This document shows positions 16,508 to 24,224 of a stretch of 34,288 bases of DNA, piece by piece. A program made the translations under genes and the position numbers. The notes under the pieces are model-generated. The model was not told the DNA's origin, did not search any database, and worked only from the letters and a program-made list of their open reading frames with translations. Positions within the stretch are counted from its first letter, which is position 1. The number at the start of each line of letters is the position of its first letter. Origin of the DNA: DASVRZ01 sp038228695 (GTDB lineage Bacteria > Verrucomicrobiota > Verrucomicrobiia > Chthoniobacterales > DASVRZ01); the NCBI GenBank assembly GCA_038228695.1, contig JBBRPA010000040.1, forward strand, positions 1 to 34,288, written 5' to 3'.

Positions 16508-19500
16508 CTATGGCGTAACGGACAGTCGCATGAACCGGGCACCGCCAGACGCAGGGACAACATCTCGGACCGTGATCGTCTCTAGGCCTTTGGCCGGCAC
16601 ATCGGGCAGGCTGTTGATTTTGTAAGCAGGATCGTCCACATCGTGCCAGACCCAGTTCAACGGATCGGTTAGGGTGGAATTGCCACCCACTCGGAGGAAG
16701 ACGTCCCGCGCTGCCGTGTCCCGAACGAATTGCAAGGTTAGGAAATCAATTCCCGAAAGGCGCTGAACGGCGGAGCGAATGGAGCCGATCGAAGTGAAAC
16801 TTTTCGGTGAGCTTCCCATGGCGTATTCGAAAATGTTAACCTGCCCATCGGAGTCTGGGTCAGCCGTCATTAAGGATTCCGATCCAGTGGCGAACGGAAA
16901 ATTCTGCTGCTGCCAAAGTTGAAAACCGGTTGTCCCGGCAGAAATTAAACCCGCGCGATCCAGAAAAATCGCCTGCACGGCTGCGGTCCCGGTGGGACAC
17001 TCGACCGAGAGCGTGACCGGTCCGCTGAAGCGGAATTGGAAAATGTGATTAATGCCAATGGCCTCCTGGATTTCAAACTGGGCGACGGGCGAGGTTTGTC
17101 CGCGCGGGGTCAGTCGAACCGTGGCCCGAGTGTCGTTGCGGAACTGCACAGGCATGACCACGCTCAGGTATTGGATGCCGCTGCCCTGTGGGGTGATGTC
17201 GATCGTTCCTTTCCGGCCGGCGTTTTCATCGACGAACAATCCTTTGTCCGATCCGGTCGTGCCATCAATACGGAATTGGTAGCCGAGATAACGGTCGGTC
17301 CGCCAGCCGGTGGAGGGTGTAATGATGTCGCCAAAGGGGAGATTCACGGCGTCCGAGGCGTCCGCTGTATTCCAGCGAAATATCCGGTAGCCAGCCGAGC
17401 CGACGCGTCGCAGCGGTGGATTGCCGAGGAGAGGATTTAATTCTTCCAGAGCGGATTTTCCGGTCGCTGGATTGGCGCTAGTTATTTGTAGAACGTCGGG
17501 TTTGTAACCTGGCTGATCGTAGCGACCAGCCGTTTCGACAAGGGATGCGAGAGCAGCTGGCGTCACCATGATTGAATTTGAGGGAACCGATTCCCCTGCG
17601 TCGGTCATGGCGGATACCGAAAACCAGTAAGCCTGCCCGTTAGTGAGGTCATTGATGGTTTTTCCCGTGCCAGCGACCCCGCCGGCAACAACCGTGGGAA
17701 TGCCGCCTCGGGTGTTAGTCATTCGCACCTGATAGCTTTTCGCATTCGGCACTGCGGTCCAAGTCAGTGAGACGCGCCCGTCGCCCGGTTGGGCGGCGAG
17801 GTTGACCGGAAAAGTGATCGCAGGCGGCGGGACGACTAAGAGTTGTGCTTGGCCCAGCGTGCCAGTGGCCGACGTTTCGCGAATTGTTTGCGTGCCCTGC
17901 AGGAGCCAGCGCTGCGGTCCGTGCTGGCTCTCGTCGTTGGCCCAAAGATAGACCCGTCCGTTCACTTCAGTGACGCAGGAGAAGGCGGAATTACCGGCTC
18001 GACCTGGGACTACGCCCTCAAACGTCTCATGGCCCCAGCTCGTTTCGCCAAATTGCCCGATGAAAAGACCGTCGTCGTAAAAATGCATAAACTGGCACGC
18101 CTGCACTTGGTTCCAAAATTCACCGTGATAACCGAAAATGACGTTTTTCCCAATCGCGAAGGCAGAATTGCCCGGGTAGTTCACCCCATCTCCGATATCG
18201 AAGGAACCGAGTCCGTCGAGCGGCACACTGGAGCTAACACTCGGGCTTGCCTTCCAAAGCCAGTCGCTTCCTCCGCGCCGAATACCGCCGAGATGCCAGC
18301 CATTGTTTTTGGTCGCGTCGAAGCAGATAAACACGTCGGTGGATGTAACTGGAAACAGCGTGTCGCCGAAGCTGCAACAGCGAGGAGCCGGATCCTTGTC
18401 CGTCACCGGAGCGCTCGCGATTGTGCTGTAGACTCCCCAGATGGGATTGTTCTGCGCGTCGAATCCTTGCAAGGGTTTCTCCCGGATGATTGCCGGGCTG
18501 CTGGCCGCACTGGAGCTGCCTACGATCGTCCCGCGGCGGACGTCACCGTTGCTTGCAAGAGTTTCCACGTAGCCAGGATTTCCGAGAACCTCAGGGAAGA
18601 TGATGTTAGTTAGACGAGTTCCCTGCGGAGACAGCTCAACGAGCTCGCCGCCCTTTAACCCGTGCTTGCCGACGAGTCCGTAGGTGCGCCCATTTGAGAG
18701 CGTGGCGACCTGCCGCACGCCGCAGCCGAGATCATAATAAGTCTTTGGAAGGTTGGCCCCCCAGTTTCTAACCAATTGCCAGCCCTGCGGGAGCGGCTTG
18801 GTGTAGTCGATGGCGAACTCGAGAAAATCGCAGAACACCCGGGTCGGATTGTTAGCGTCTACCGCTCCGGAATAAGATACGCTCTGGAACATGATCTCGT
18901 CGAGATAGGAACGATCGGTCGCAAAGTGGAGCAGCCGCCGGTTACCCGGATCGTTTACCCAAAGCGTGCCGTCGGGTCCGAAAGTGAGGCTGCCGTTCTC
19001 GTTACCCTCGCGGTCGATGAGAAGAAATTTATCCTTGGTGACGGTCGGGCCGTTGGTGGAAAAACCACCCACCTGTCCCAGAGTCCATACGGCAGTTCCG
19101 CTCGTGGTATAGGCTTTCACCTGCTGGCTCACACCGGCGTCAAGCACCGCCACCGTCGCCTCGGCGGGATCCAGTGCGACATCGAGAGGAGATTGCAATC
19201 CGTTGATGACCGAACTCACCACCGGCGCAGTGCTAGGGTTGGTGATTTTACAGACGCTCGTGCCACTGATCGCCCAAAGGTCGCCGTTTGGGGCAAAGGC
19301 GAGCCGTCCAGGCGATGCTATGCTAACACTCCGGATCGCCGCCCCAGTGCGTTTGTGGACGAGGTAGATTTTGTTCTCGGGTTTCACGCTGACGGCAAGC
19401 GTGGTGCCGTTCTTCTCCACGGCCATACCGGAGAGGCCCTTCACCGTGCCGACTTTGATTCCGTTGGCGAAGGGGAGGAAGTTCGCGGGGCCGTTTTCGA

Positions 19501-20185
19501 TCGGGGCACCGCTGGTAAAGCTCACGCTCTGGTGGGTGCTAACATCCGAGGCGACGATGAAACCCGGATCGGTGTGATCGGTCCGCTTGGTGGGGTTGGT
19601 GCTATCGGGTGCTGCGAAATAGACCCAAGTGCCGTCCGTGTCCGTTGCCACCCATTCTGGGCTGAAGATGTTTCCTGCCTGGCTGATGATTTTGTTAGTT
19701 GCGCGGTTGAGATACCAGCACCACCGGTCGTCCACCTTCTGCAGGTCGGTCGTGGAGAAATGGCGAAAATCGTAATCTCCCTCGACATAGCCCGTGATGT
19801 AAAACGCGTCGTTTCCGCTAAAGGTTAGATCGCGTAACGGACGGAATCCGCGATGCACCGTGATGCCGGCCTGAGCGGTAGAGGTGTTGCCAATCGCGCC
19901 CTGCCAGATGTAATCCATGTTGTGCGAGAGCACTTTGATCACGTAGGAACCGTTCGGAGCGGCGGTGTTTTCATCGGTTAGCCCGTCCCAAGAGGCCGTG
20001 TGATCGCCCCGCGTGTGACTGACCTTGCGCCAGAGGGTGCGAACAAGCGTGCCGTCGGATTGGTAAACCGCTGCGCTCGTGGTTGCGTCCTCATCGAGCG
20101 TGAATTGGAAGGGGAGCGTCGCCGCAGTGAGACACGCCGACCAAAAGAGCAGCAGCAGAATAGCGATGGTGCGTCGGATGTTCAT
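16508..20185 (-). CDS. Very long secreted beta-propeller/FN3 protein
   Basis: From the ATG at 20185 the protein has 1225 residues. A signal peptide (MNIRRTIAILLLLFW, cleavage near AACLTAA) is followed by a FlgD-like Ig segment (VYQSDGTLVRTLWRKVSHTRG, GSYVIKVL). Then come NHL-like propeller blades (GLSGMAVEKNG, GRLAFAPNGDLWAISG, LTFGPDGTLWVNDPGNRRLLHFA) over several hundred residues. An FN3 domain starts at NLAAQPGDGRVSLTWTAVPN. A calcium-type loop DPDSDGQVNIFEYAMG precedes a C-terminal segment common in verrucomicrobial secreted proteins. The function is unknown; binding or surface display is inferred. An upstream GTG at 20248 overlaps the ureD end and would precede a second Met, so it is not preferred. 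It is downstream of ureD on the same strand but is probably unrelated to urease. Confidence 0.75.
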   Translation of the reverse strand: MNIRRTIAILLLLFWSACLTAATLPFQFTLDEDATTSAAVYQSDGTLVRTLWRKVSHTRGDHTASWDGLTDENTAAPNGSYVIKVLSHNMDYIWQGAIGNTSTAQAGITVHRGFRPLRDLTFSGNDAFYITGYVEGDYDFRHFSTTDLQKVDDRWCWYLNRATNKIISQAGNIFSPEWVATDTDGTWVYFAAPDSTNPTKRTDHTDPGFIVASDVSTHQSVSFTSGAPIENGPANFLPFANGIKVGTVKGLSGMAVEKNGTTLAVSVKPENKIYLVHKRTGAAIRSVSIASPGRLAFAPNGDLWAISGTSVCKITNPSTAPVVSSVINGLQSPLDVALDPAEATVAVLDAGVSQQVKAYTTSGTAVWTLGQVGGFSTNGPTVTKDKFLLIDREGNENGSLTFGPDGTLWVNDPGNRRLLHFATDRSYLDEIMFQSVSYSGAVDANNPTRVFCDFLEFAIDYTKPLPQGWQLVRNWGANLPKTYYDLGCGVRQVATLSNGRTYGLVGKHGLKGGELVELSPQGTRLTNIIFPEVLGNPGYVETLASNGDVRRGTIVGSSSAASSPAIIREKPLQGFDAQNNPIWGVYSTIASAPVTDKDPAPRCCSFGDTLFPVTSTDVFICFDATKNNGWHLGGIRRGGSDWLWKASPSVSSSVPLDGLGSFDIGDGVNYPGNSAFAIGKNVIFGYHGEFWNQVQACQFMHFYDDGLFIGQFGETSWGHETFEGVVPGRAGNSAFSCVTEVNGRVYLWANDESQHGPQRWLLQGTQTIRETSATGTLGQAQLLVVPPPAITFPVNLAAQPGDGRVSLTWTAVPNAKSYQVRMTNTRGGIPTVVAGGVAGTGKTINDLTNGQAYWFSVSAMTDAGESVPSNSIMVTPAALASLVETAGRYDQPGYKPDVLQITSANPATGKSALEELNPLLGNPPLRRVGSAGYRIFRWNTADASDAVNLPFGDIITPSTGWRTDRYLGYQFRIDGTTGSDKGLFVDENAGRKGTIDITPQGSGIQYLSVVMPVQFRNDTRATVRLTPRGQTSPVAQFEIQEAIGINHIFQFRFSGPVTLSVECPTGTAAVQAIFLDRAGLISAGTTGFQLWQQQNFPFATGSESLMTADPDSDGQVNIFEYAMGSSPKSFTSIGSIRSAVQRLSGIDFLTLQFVRDTAARDVFLRVGGNSTLTDPLNWVWHDVDDPAYKINSLPDVPAKGLETITVRDVVPASGGARFMRLSVTP

Positions 20186-20244
20186 CGTGTGGTAAGACGC
20201 AGCGATATTAGCAGCAAACCGCTCTCTGGGAAAGTGCCTCGCAT

Positions 20245-21072
20245 TCACAGCTTCCGCAGCATCGGCTCGGGACGGTCGAGTAATCGATAAATGTGACTCC
20301 GCACCACTCGCAACGTCTCCCTCAGCCGCACACTATCCGCCGCCAGAATCCGCAGTGTCCACACCCCCGGCTCGATCTGGCTGCATCCAATCCAGAGCGT
20401 CGAGCTTTGCAGAGCGAGCACGTCCGTCCAATCAATCGCGGGCGCATCTGGCTCTGCGGGTTCGACGAGATGAATGGTGGCGTAGTAGGCATTCGGGAAC
20501 ACATCACGCAGCGCTTGCAGGTTCGGCGCTCCGGGTCGAAGCGGAGAACGCTCGCGCAGGACAGGACGGTCATCGATGAGGAGATCCGTCCGCCAGTCGA
20601 GGAGGGTGTAGGCAAAACTCTCGCCCGAGGCGACGCGCCCCGGTGCGAGGCTGTCGATATAGAGCAACGAACCGCCGCTGCTCACTTCGATGCGCGTGTG
20701 CTGATGGCACGTCGTCCCCGCCTGCGGGATGAATATTTCGGGAAACACTTCCAGCGCACCCCCGGCAGCGACTTGATACGTCTGTCGGAGATAAATTTCG
20801 CCGGTTGGTGTGCGGTGGGCGCGACTCGCACTCGGGGAGGTCACTAACAATCGAGCCCCCGTTTCTACGCGGATGTTAGTTTCCACCTCATCGCCTGCTA
20901 ACAATCCTGCGGTCTGGTTTACAATGTGAACGATCAGCGTAGTATCTTCCAGCCACGGTTTGCTAATATGCAGCGGGGCACGGAAGGATTGATGCGTGAG
21001 CGTACTAACTCCGCGCCCATCCAACGCACAAACTAGATCCAGATGTCCATGCAACCCCTGTCGCGCAGTCAT
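20245..21072 (-). CDS. ureD: Urease accessory protein UreD
   Basis: From the ATG at 21072 the protein has 275 residues, the usual UreD size. Typical segments are LVCALDGRGVSTLTHQSFRA near the N-terminus, HIVNQTAGLLAGDEVE, TSPSASRAHRT, and the central VFPEIFIPQAGT with the following WRTDLLIDDRPVL. UreD is the scaffold that binds apo-urease and docks UreF and UreG for nickel insertion. The frame runs further into the repeat upstream (TTG at 21096), but that part is element sequence. It is the last urease gene and is separated from ureG by a complete palindrome whose TTAA ends 13 nt before its start. Confidence 0.93.
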   Translation of the reverse strand: MTARQGLHGHLDLVCALDGRGVSTLTHQSFRAPLHISKPWLEDTTLIVHIVNQTAGLLAGDEVETNIRVETGARLLVTSPSASRAHRTPTGEIYLRQTYQVAAGGALEVFPEIFIPQAGTTCHQHTRIEVSSGGSLLYIDSLAPGRVASGESFAYTLLDWRTDLLIDDRPVLRERSPLRPGAPNLQALRDVFPNAYYATIHLVEPAEPDAPAIDWTDVLALQSSTLWIGCSQIEPGVWTLRILAADSVRLRETLRVVRSHIYRLLDRPEPMLRKL

Positions 21073-21085
21073 ACGCGGAAATAAT

Positions 21086-21182
21086 TTAACCACCAAGACA
21101 CCAAGGCACCAAGATTAGGAAAGAAAGACGTATCTAGCTCCCTTTTTTTCTTCCTTGGTGTCTTGGTGCCTTGGTGGTTCAT
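21086..21182. repeat. Palindromic heptamer element between ureG and ureD
   Basis: The left arm (21086-21113) reads TTAACCACCAAGACACC and continues with CAAG heptamers; the right arm (21155-21180) is its inverted copy with CTTGGTG units ending in CTTGGTGGTT. About 41 bp lie between the arms. The element fills almost the whole intergenic space; its TTAA end is 13 nt before the ureD ATG. Confidence 0.9.
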
Positions 21183-21194
21183 TTTTTGGTTAGC

Positions 21195-21800
21195 TTAGGT
21201 AAAGAGCACTTCCCGCCGCAGCCAGGTTAGTATCTCCTCCTTGCCTTTCTCCGAGCGCAAGTCGGCGAAGAGGAAGGGACGTTCCCCACGCATTAGTTTC
21301 GAGTCGCGGGCCATCACCTCTAGGTCCGCGCCCACGTAGGGAGCCAGCTCCGTCTTGTTAATCAAAAGCAGGTCACTATGCCGAATCGCCGGGCCTCCCT
21401 TGCGCGGAATCTTGTCCCCTTGAGCTACGTCGATCACATAGATAAACGACTCGACTAACTCCGGTGAAAACGTCGCCGAAAGATTATCGCCGCCGCTTTC
21501 CACGAGGATGAGTTGCACATCGGGATGCCGCCGTTCCAACTCCGCAATCGCGGCTAGATTCATCGAGGTATCGTCGCGAATCGCGGTGTGCGGGCAACCG
21601 CCCGTCTCCACCCCGATCACCCGATCCGCCGCGAGAGCGTTGTTACGAACGAGAAACTCCGCATCCTCCCGCGTGTAAATATCGTTGGTGACAACGGCCA
21701 GCGAGATCTCTCCGGCGAGCCATTGGCAAAGGCGCAGGACAAGCATGGTTTTCCCCGACCCGACCGGGCCACCGATTCCGATTCTGACAGCGTGTTTCAT
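21195..21800 (-). CDS. ureG: Urease accessory GTPase UreG
   Basis: The protein has 201 residues from the ATG at 21800. All GTPase and metal features are present: the P-loop GGPVGSGKT, VTNDIYTREDAEFLV, the invariant GVETGGCPHTAIRDD with the nickel-binding Cys-Pro-His, ESGGDNLSATF, and INKTELAPYVG for guanine recognition. UreG uses GTP hydrolysis to hand nickel to the UreDF-urease complex. An in-frame TTG at 21818 lies in repeat-adjacent sequence. A half copy of the palindrome ends 10 nt upstream; no Shine-Dalgarno is visible. It is separated from ureF by nearly 1 kb that includes an opposite-strand gene. Confidence 0.96.
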   Translation of the reverse strand: MKHAVRIGIGGPVGSGKTMLVLRLCQWLAGEISLAVVTNDIYTREDAEFLVRNNALAADRVIGVETGGCPHTAIRDDTSMNLAAIAELERRHPDVQLILVESGGDNLSATFSPELVESFIYVIDVAQGDKIPRKGGPAIRHSDLLLINKTELAPYVGADLEVMARDSKLMRGERPFLFADLRSEKGKEEILTWLRREVLFT

Positions 21801-21810
21801 GGGGAGGAAA

Positions 21811-21840
21811 TTAACCACGAAGACACGAATGCACGAAGGA
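21811..21840. repeat. Half palindrome (one arm) upstream of ureG
   Basis: TTAACCACGAAGACACGAA followed by a third CACGAAG unit matches the left arm of the complete elements, in the CGAAG variant. No inverted partner follows. The TTAA ends 10 nt before the ureG ATG. Confidence 0.85.
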
Positions 21841-22069
21841 AAAAAGGTGGAGAAGGCTTCACCAACCTCGGAAGTCGTGTCCGAGGCATTCCTGATTGGG
21901 AAAATGCTTGGTCGTCGCAGTAAATACCAAGGTCGTTTGGCTGACGACCTGCCTTTTTCTCCAGTTTAACCCCTTTCCACCCTCCCCTTTATCAAGTTGC
22001 ATTGCGGAGAGAGGGAAAAATAGGTCGTTGCTATCGTAGTGCTGGCCATATTATGAATTCTCCGTCGGC

Positions 22070-22585
22070 ATGGAAACACCACAGCCTCTTCCTCCTGTGG
22101 TGCGGGTGCCGTGGTATCGGGAAAGACATTGGGTTATTTTTATCCCCGTTGCCCTCGTTCCAACATTTCTGGCTGTCTATTTTATATTTGGGTATCTCAA
22201 AATCAGGAAGGAGGAACGGTCTCGACCCACGTTTTATGCAGCCAGGCAGGAATTTCCTTATGAGAAGCTGCCCTTCGATGCTTTTGACATTCACTATGTT
22301 TCACCGGGTCCAGTATTTGCCCCAATTGGTCTTGCCTATGAGTGTAAATGCACGGAGGCAGGTTATCGTGAGTGGGTAGCTATGATGCAAGTGAAGTATC
22401 CCGAGATAGGTGATATTAGAGAAGAAAAGGACGGCGTCTCTTTTACTATTTCGGCAAGGGGAGAAATGAAGCAGGTCAGAATAGGCCGCTACCTGATCTC
22501 CGAGTGGAAGTTTGAAGATCAAGGGCTACACCTCGAATATAACCTGAAGACAGGTCGGGCATTCCGCTGGTCGCATAGCCGATAA
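22070..22585 (+). CDS. Orphan membrane-anchored protein within the urease locus
   Basis: The protein has 171 residues and is on the strand opposite to the urease genes. After a short cytoplasmic start (METPQPLPPVVRVPWYRERH) residues 21-44 form a membrane helix with Pro and Phe, followed by a soluble, charged domain of about 125 residues. I recognise no family. The DNA is visibly AT-richer, with many A-ending codons, than ureF and ureG on either side, which suggests later insertion. It splits ureF from ureG, so ureGD probably need their own promoter or readthrough of antisense sequence. No ribosome binding site is evident; the ATG is the first possible start after the membrane-protein context begins. 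Confidence 0.6.
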   Translation: METPQPLPPVVRVPWYRERHWVIFIPVALVPTFLAVYFIFGYLKIRKEERSRPTFYAARQEFPYEKLPFDAFDIHYVSPGPVFAPIGLAYECKCTEAGYREWVAMMQVKYPEIGDIREEKDGVSFTISARGEMKQVRIGRYLISEWKFEDQGLHLEYNLKTGRAFRWSHSR

Positions 22586-22615
22586 ACTAATATTGCTGAA
22601 CACAATGCTCATATA

Positions 22616-22706
22616 GACCCGTTAGGGTCGTGATATTGATAGCAAACCCAATGTATCAAGAAACAGGTCCGTAGGACCGGCACCCTGTATGTCGCACCTA
22701 CGGCGC
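22616..22706. repeat. Array of three small GTA-type hairpins
   Basis: Three perfect or nearly perfect palindromes follow each other: GACCC-GTTA-GGGTC (22616-22629), GGTCC-GTA-GGACC (22666-22678, inside a wider ACAGG/CCTGT pair) and GCACC-TAC-GGCGC (22694-22706). The shared GTA loop suggests one family of dispersed palindromic repeats. They lie between the orphan gene and the ureF stop. Confidence 0.55.
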
Positions 22707-22781
22707 TCATGCCAACTCCCGCTGTTTTCTATAAAGATTTGACTCCTCTGGAGCCCGGCTTTGGCCATTTACGTCCCCTTT

Positions 22782-23567
22782 TTATGAAATAAAGAGGCGT
22801 TCTCCGGCGTATTCGTGGCGCATGGAGGCGATCTCTAACATTGGGTTGAAGCTGCCAGCGTCGGGTCGTTGGATTTCCTGCGAGGCGGTGACAGCTGCGG
22901 GGAGAGCGGAAGAGGCGTTTCTTAGGACGCGCTGGCAGGCGTCCTGGCCGATGCGGATGAGTTTGAGGGCAGCTCCGCAACAAGCGGCGAGGCTTTGGTA
23001 GCCGTAAACGGTGAGGGCGGCGGTGAGCGGGATGTCTTCGATGCGGGCTTGCAGGGCGCAGACGATGAGGTGGTGGCCGAGGGTTTTCTGATTGGCAATG
23101 GCAGCGGCGTAGTCGGTTAGGATAGGTCCTATGGGGCTTATAGGACCTATTTCTTTGAGTGCGAGGAGAGCTTTTAGGCGACGTCCGCCAAGTTGGGCGC
23201 TCGCCTCACGCGTCTCGCGGGCCGGTTTCCAGGCGCTGATCTCGTGGTCGAGGGTGAGGAGTTCGGAGAGGGTGGTGGTCTCGCAGGCGTAGCGGAGGTA
23301 GGGGAGTTCGAGGTGGGTGAGCGCGGGGAGGAGATGTTGGTGGAGGAAGTGGCCGAGGGTGGCTTCATCGCGCACGACGCCGAGGCGGACGATTTCCTCG
23401 AACCCGAGAGAATGGGCGTAGGCTCCGGTGGGAAAGAGGGCGTCGGATGTCTGGAGGAGAAAGGGGAGCCAAGGGAAATCTGGGGGAGCGCACGCGTCCC
23501 GCGTGCTCTTTTCGGCGTCCCGCCAGAAAGCTTCAGGAGCTATAGATTGGAAGTCGGGAGTTGTCAT
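22782..23567 (-). CDS. ureF: Urease accessory protein UreF
   Basis: The protein has 261 residues, about 30 longer than usual. The conserved part begins at about residue 33 with LLQTSDALFPTGAYAHSLGFEE and includes the GYQSLAACCGAALKLIRIGQ region. It ends with SMRHEYAGERLFIS, as UreF proteins do. UreF bridges UreD and UreG and acts as a gate for nickel transfer. The extra N-terminus WRDAEKSTRDACAPPD is encoded by two GGA-loop hairpins (see the repeat entry), and looks like inserted sequence that was kept in frame. Its start is 112 bp after the ureE stop; no heptamer element lies in that gap. Confidence 0.9.
   Translation of the reverse strand: MTTPDFQSIAPEAFWRDAEKSTRDACAPPDFPWLPFLLQTSDALFPTGAYAHSLGFEEIVRLGVVRDEATLGHFLHQHLLPALTHLELPYLRYACETTTLSELLTLDHEISAWKPARETREASAQLGGRRLKALLALKEIGPISPIGPILTDYAAAIANQKTLGHHLIVCALQARIEDIPLTAALTVYGYQSLAACCGAALKLIRIGQDACQRVLRNASSALPAAVTASQEIQRPDAGSFNPMLEIASMRHEYAGERLFIS
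23490..23524. repeat. Two tandem TCC/GGA-loop hairpins inside ureF
   Basis: GCACGCG-TCC-CGCGTGC (23490-23506) is a perfect 7-bp stem with a 3-base loop; GGCG-TCC-CGCC (23514-23524) is a second with the same loop, 7 bp away. On the coding strand both contain GCGGGACGC and are read as Arg-Asp-Ala, giving the repeated RDA in the UreF extension. Confidence 0.7.
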
Positions 23568-23679
23568 TATCTGACACGTTTATTCCCATTCCGCGAGACG
23601 CAGAATGGAACACGCGAACCGATCGATAGCCTCGCCAATATTGCCCCACCGAGGCAAACGCGTATTGTCCCGGACGCGC

Positions 23680-24102
23680 TCAATGGTGGTGGCCGCCGGA
23701 GAGGGGGTGGAAGACGGCGGTGGTGCTAACAAAGGCAATGTGTTCGCGCTCGAAAAGCTGGCGGAGCGCGGGGTCGTCAGAGACGAGGACGTTGTTTCCC
23801 TCGATGCCTAGTTGGAAATGGAGGTTACCAATAATCCAGCCTAACCGTGCTGAGCTAGGGGCATCGCTGCCGAGGTCGATCGTGAGGACGGGTTCCGGCG
23901 TTTGCGCGATGCGATAGACGGCGGTGTCTGTTAGGTGGAAGGGATCGCCATCATGGAGGTGATGCTCGAGGTCGAAGCCAAATTCGGAGCCGTCATCGGC
24001 AGTCCCCCGCCAACGGCGTTTCGCAAGGGTGAGGCGGTCCACCAAAAGGAGTACGACGGGCAAATCGCCGTGGTAGTGGATGTGGTCGTGGATGAGCTGC
24101 AT
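23680..24102 (-). CDS. ureE: Urease accessory nickel chaperone UreE
   Basis: The protein has 140 residues. The N-terminal peptide-binding domain contains LTLAKRRWRGTADDGSEFGFDLEH, followed by the ferredoxin-like metal domain with IGNLHFQLG and the C-terminal GGHHH, a short His tail that can bind nickel. UreE dimers deliver nickel to UreG in the cytoplasm. The motif is GNLHFQLG where many homologues have GNRH. The start ATG at 24102 is 9 nt from the TTAA end of a complete palindrome. Confidence 0.9.
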   Translation of the reverse strand: MQLIHDHIHYHGDLPVVLLLVDRLTLAKRRWRGTADDGSEFGFDLEHHLHDGDPFHLTDTAVYRIAQTPEPVLTIDLGSDAPSSARLGWIIGNLHFQLGIEGNNVLVSDDPALRQLFEREHIAFVSTTAVFHPLSGGHHH

Positions 24103-24111
24103 GGGGAAAAG

Positions 24112-24217
24112 TTAACCACCAAGGCACCAAGACACTAAGTAATGGAAAAGAGGAACAGAAAAAGTTTCTACCCCGTTGCTTCTCCCCCTTGGTGCCTTGG
24201 TGTCTTGGTGGTTTATC
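24112..24217. repeat. Palindromic heptamer element between ureC and ureE
   Basis: The left arm starts TTAACCACCAAGGCACC and ends with ACACTAAG; the right arm (24188-24213) reads CTTGGTGCCTTGGTG and ends with CTTGGTGGTT. About 45-50 bp separate the arms. It covers nearly all of the space between the ureC stop (24225) and the ureE start (24102); TTAA ends 9 nt before the ureE ATG. Confidence 0.9.
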
Positions 24218-24224
24218 ATTCTGG

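Noticed and set aside
21073..21096. Longer UreD start at the TTG inside the repeat
   Set aside because: The added residues derive from the palindrome, and the ATG at 21072 gives the normal UreD N-terminus.
23190..23730. Long plus-strand open frames over ureF, ureE and ureC
   Set aside because: They are antisense frames favoured by high GC; low-complexity Gly/Val/Glu-rich translations without any motif, opposite well-supported urease genes.
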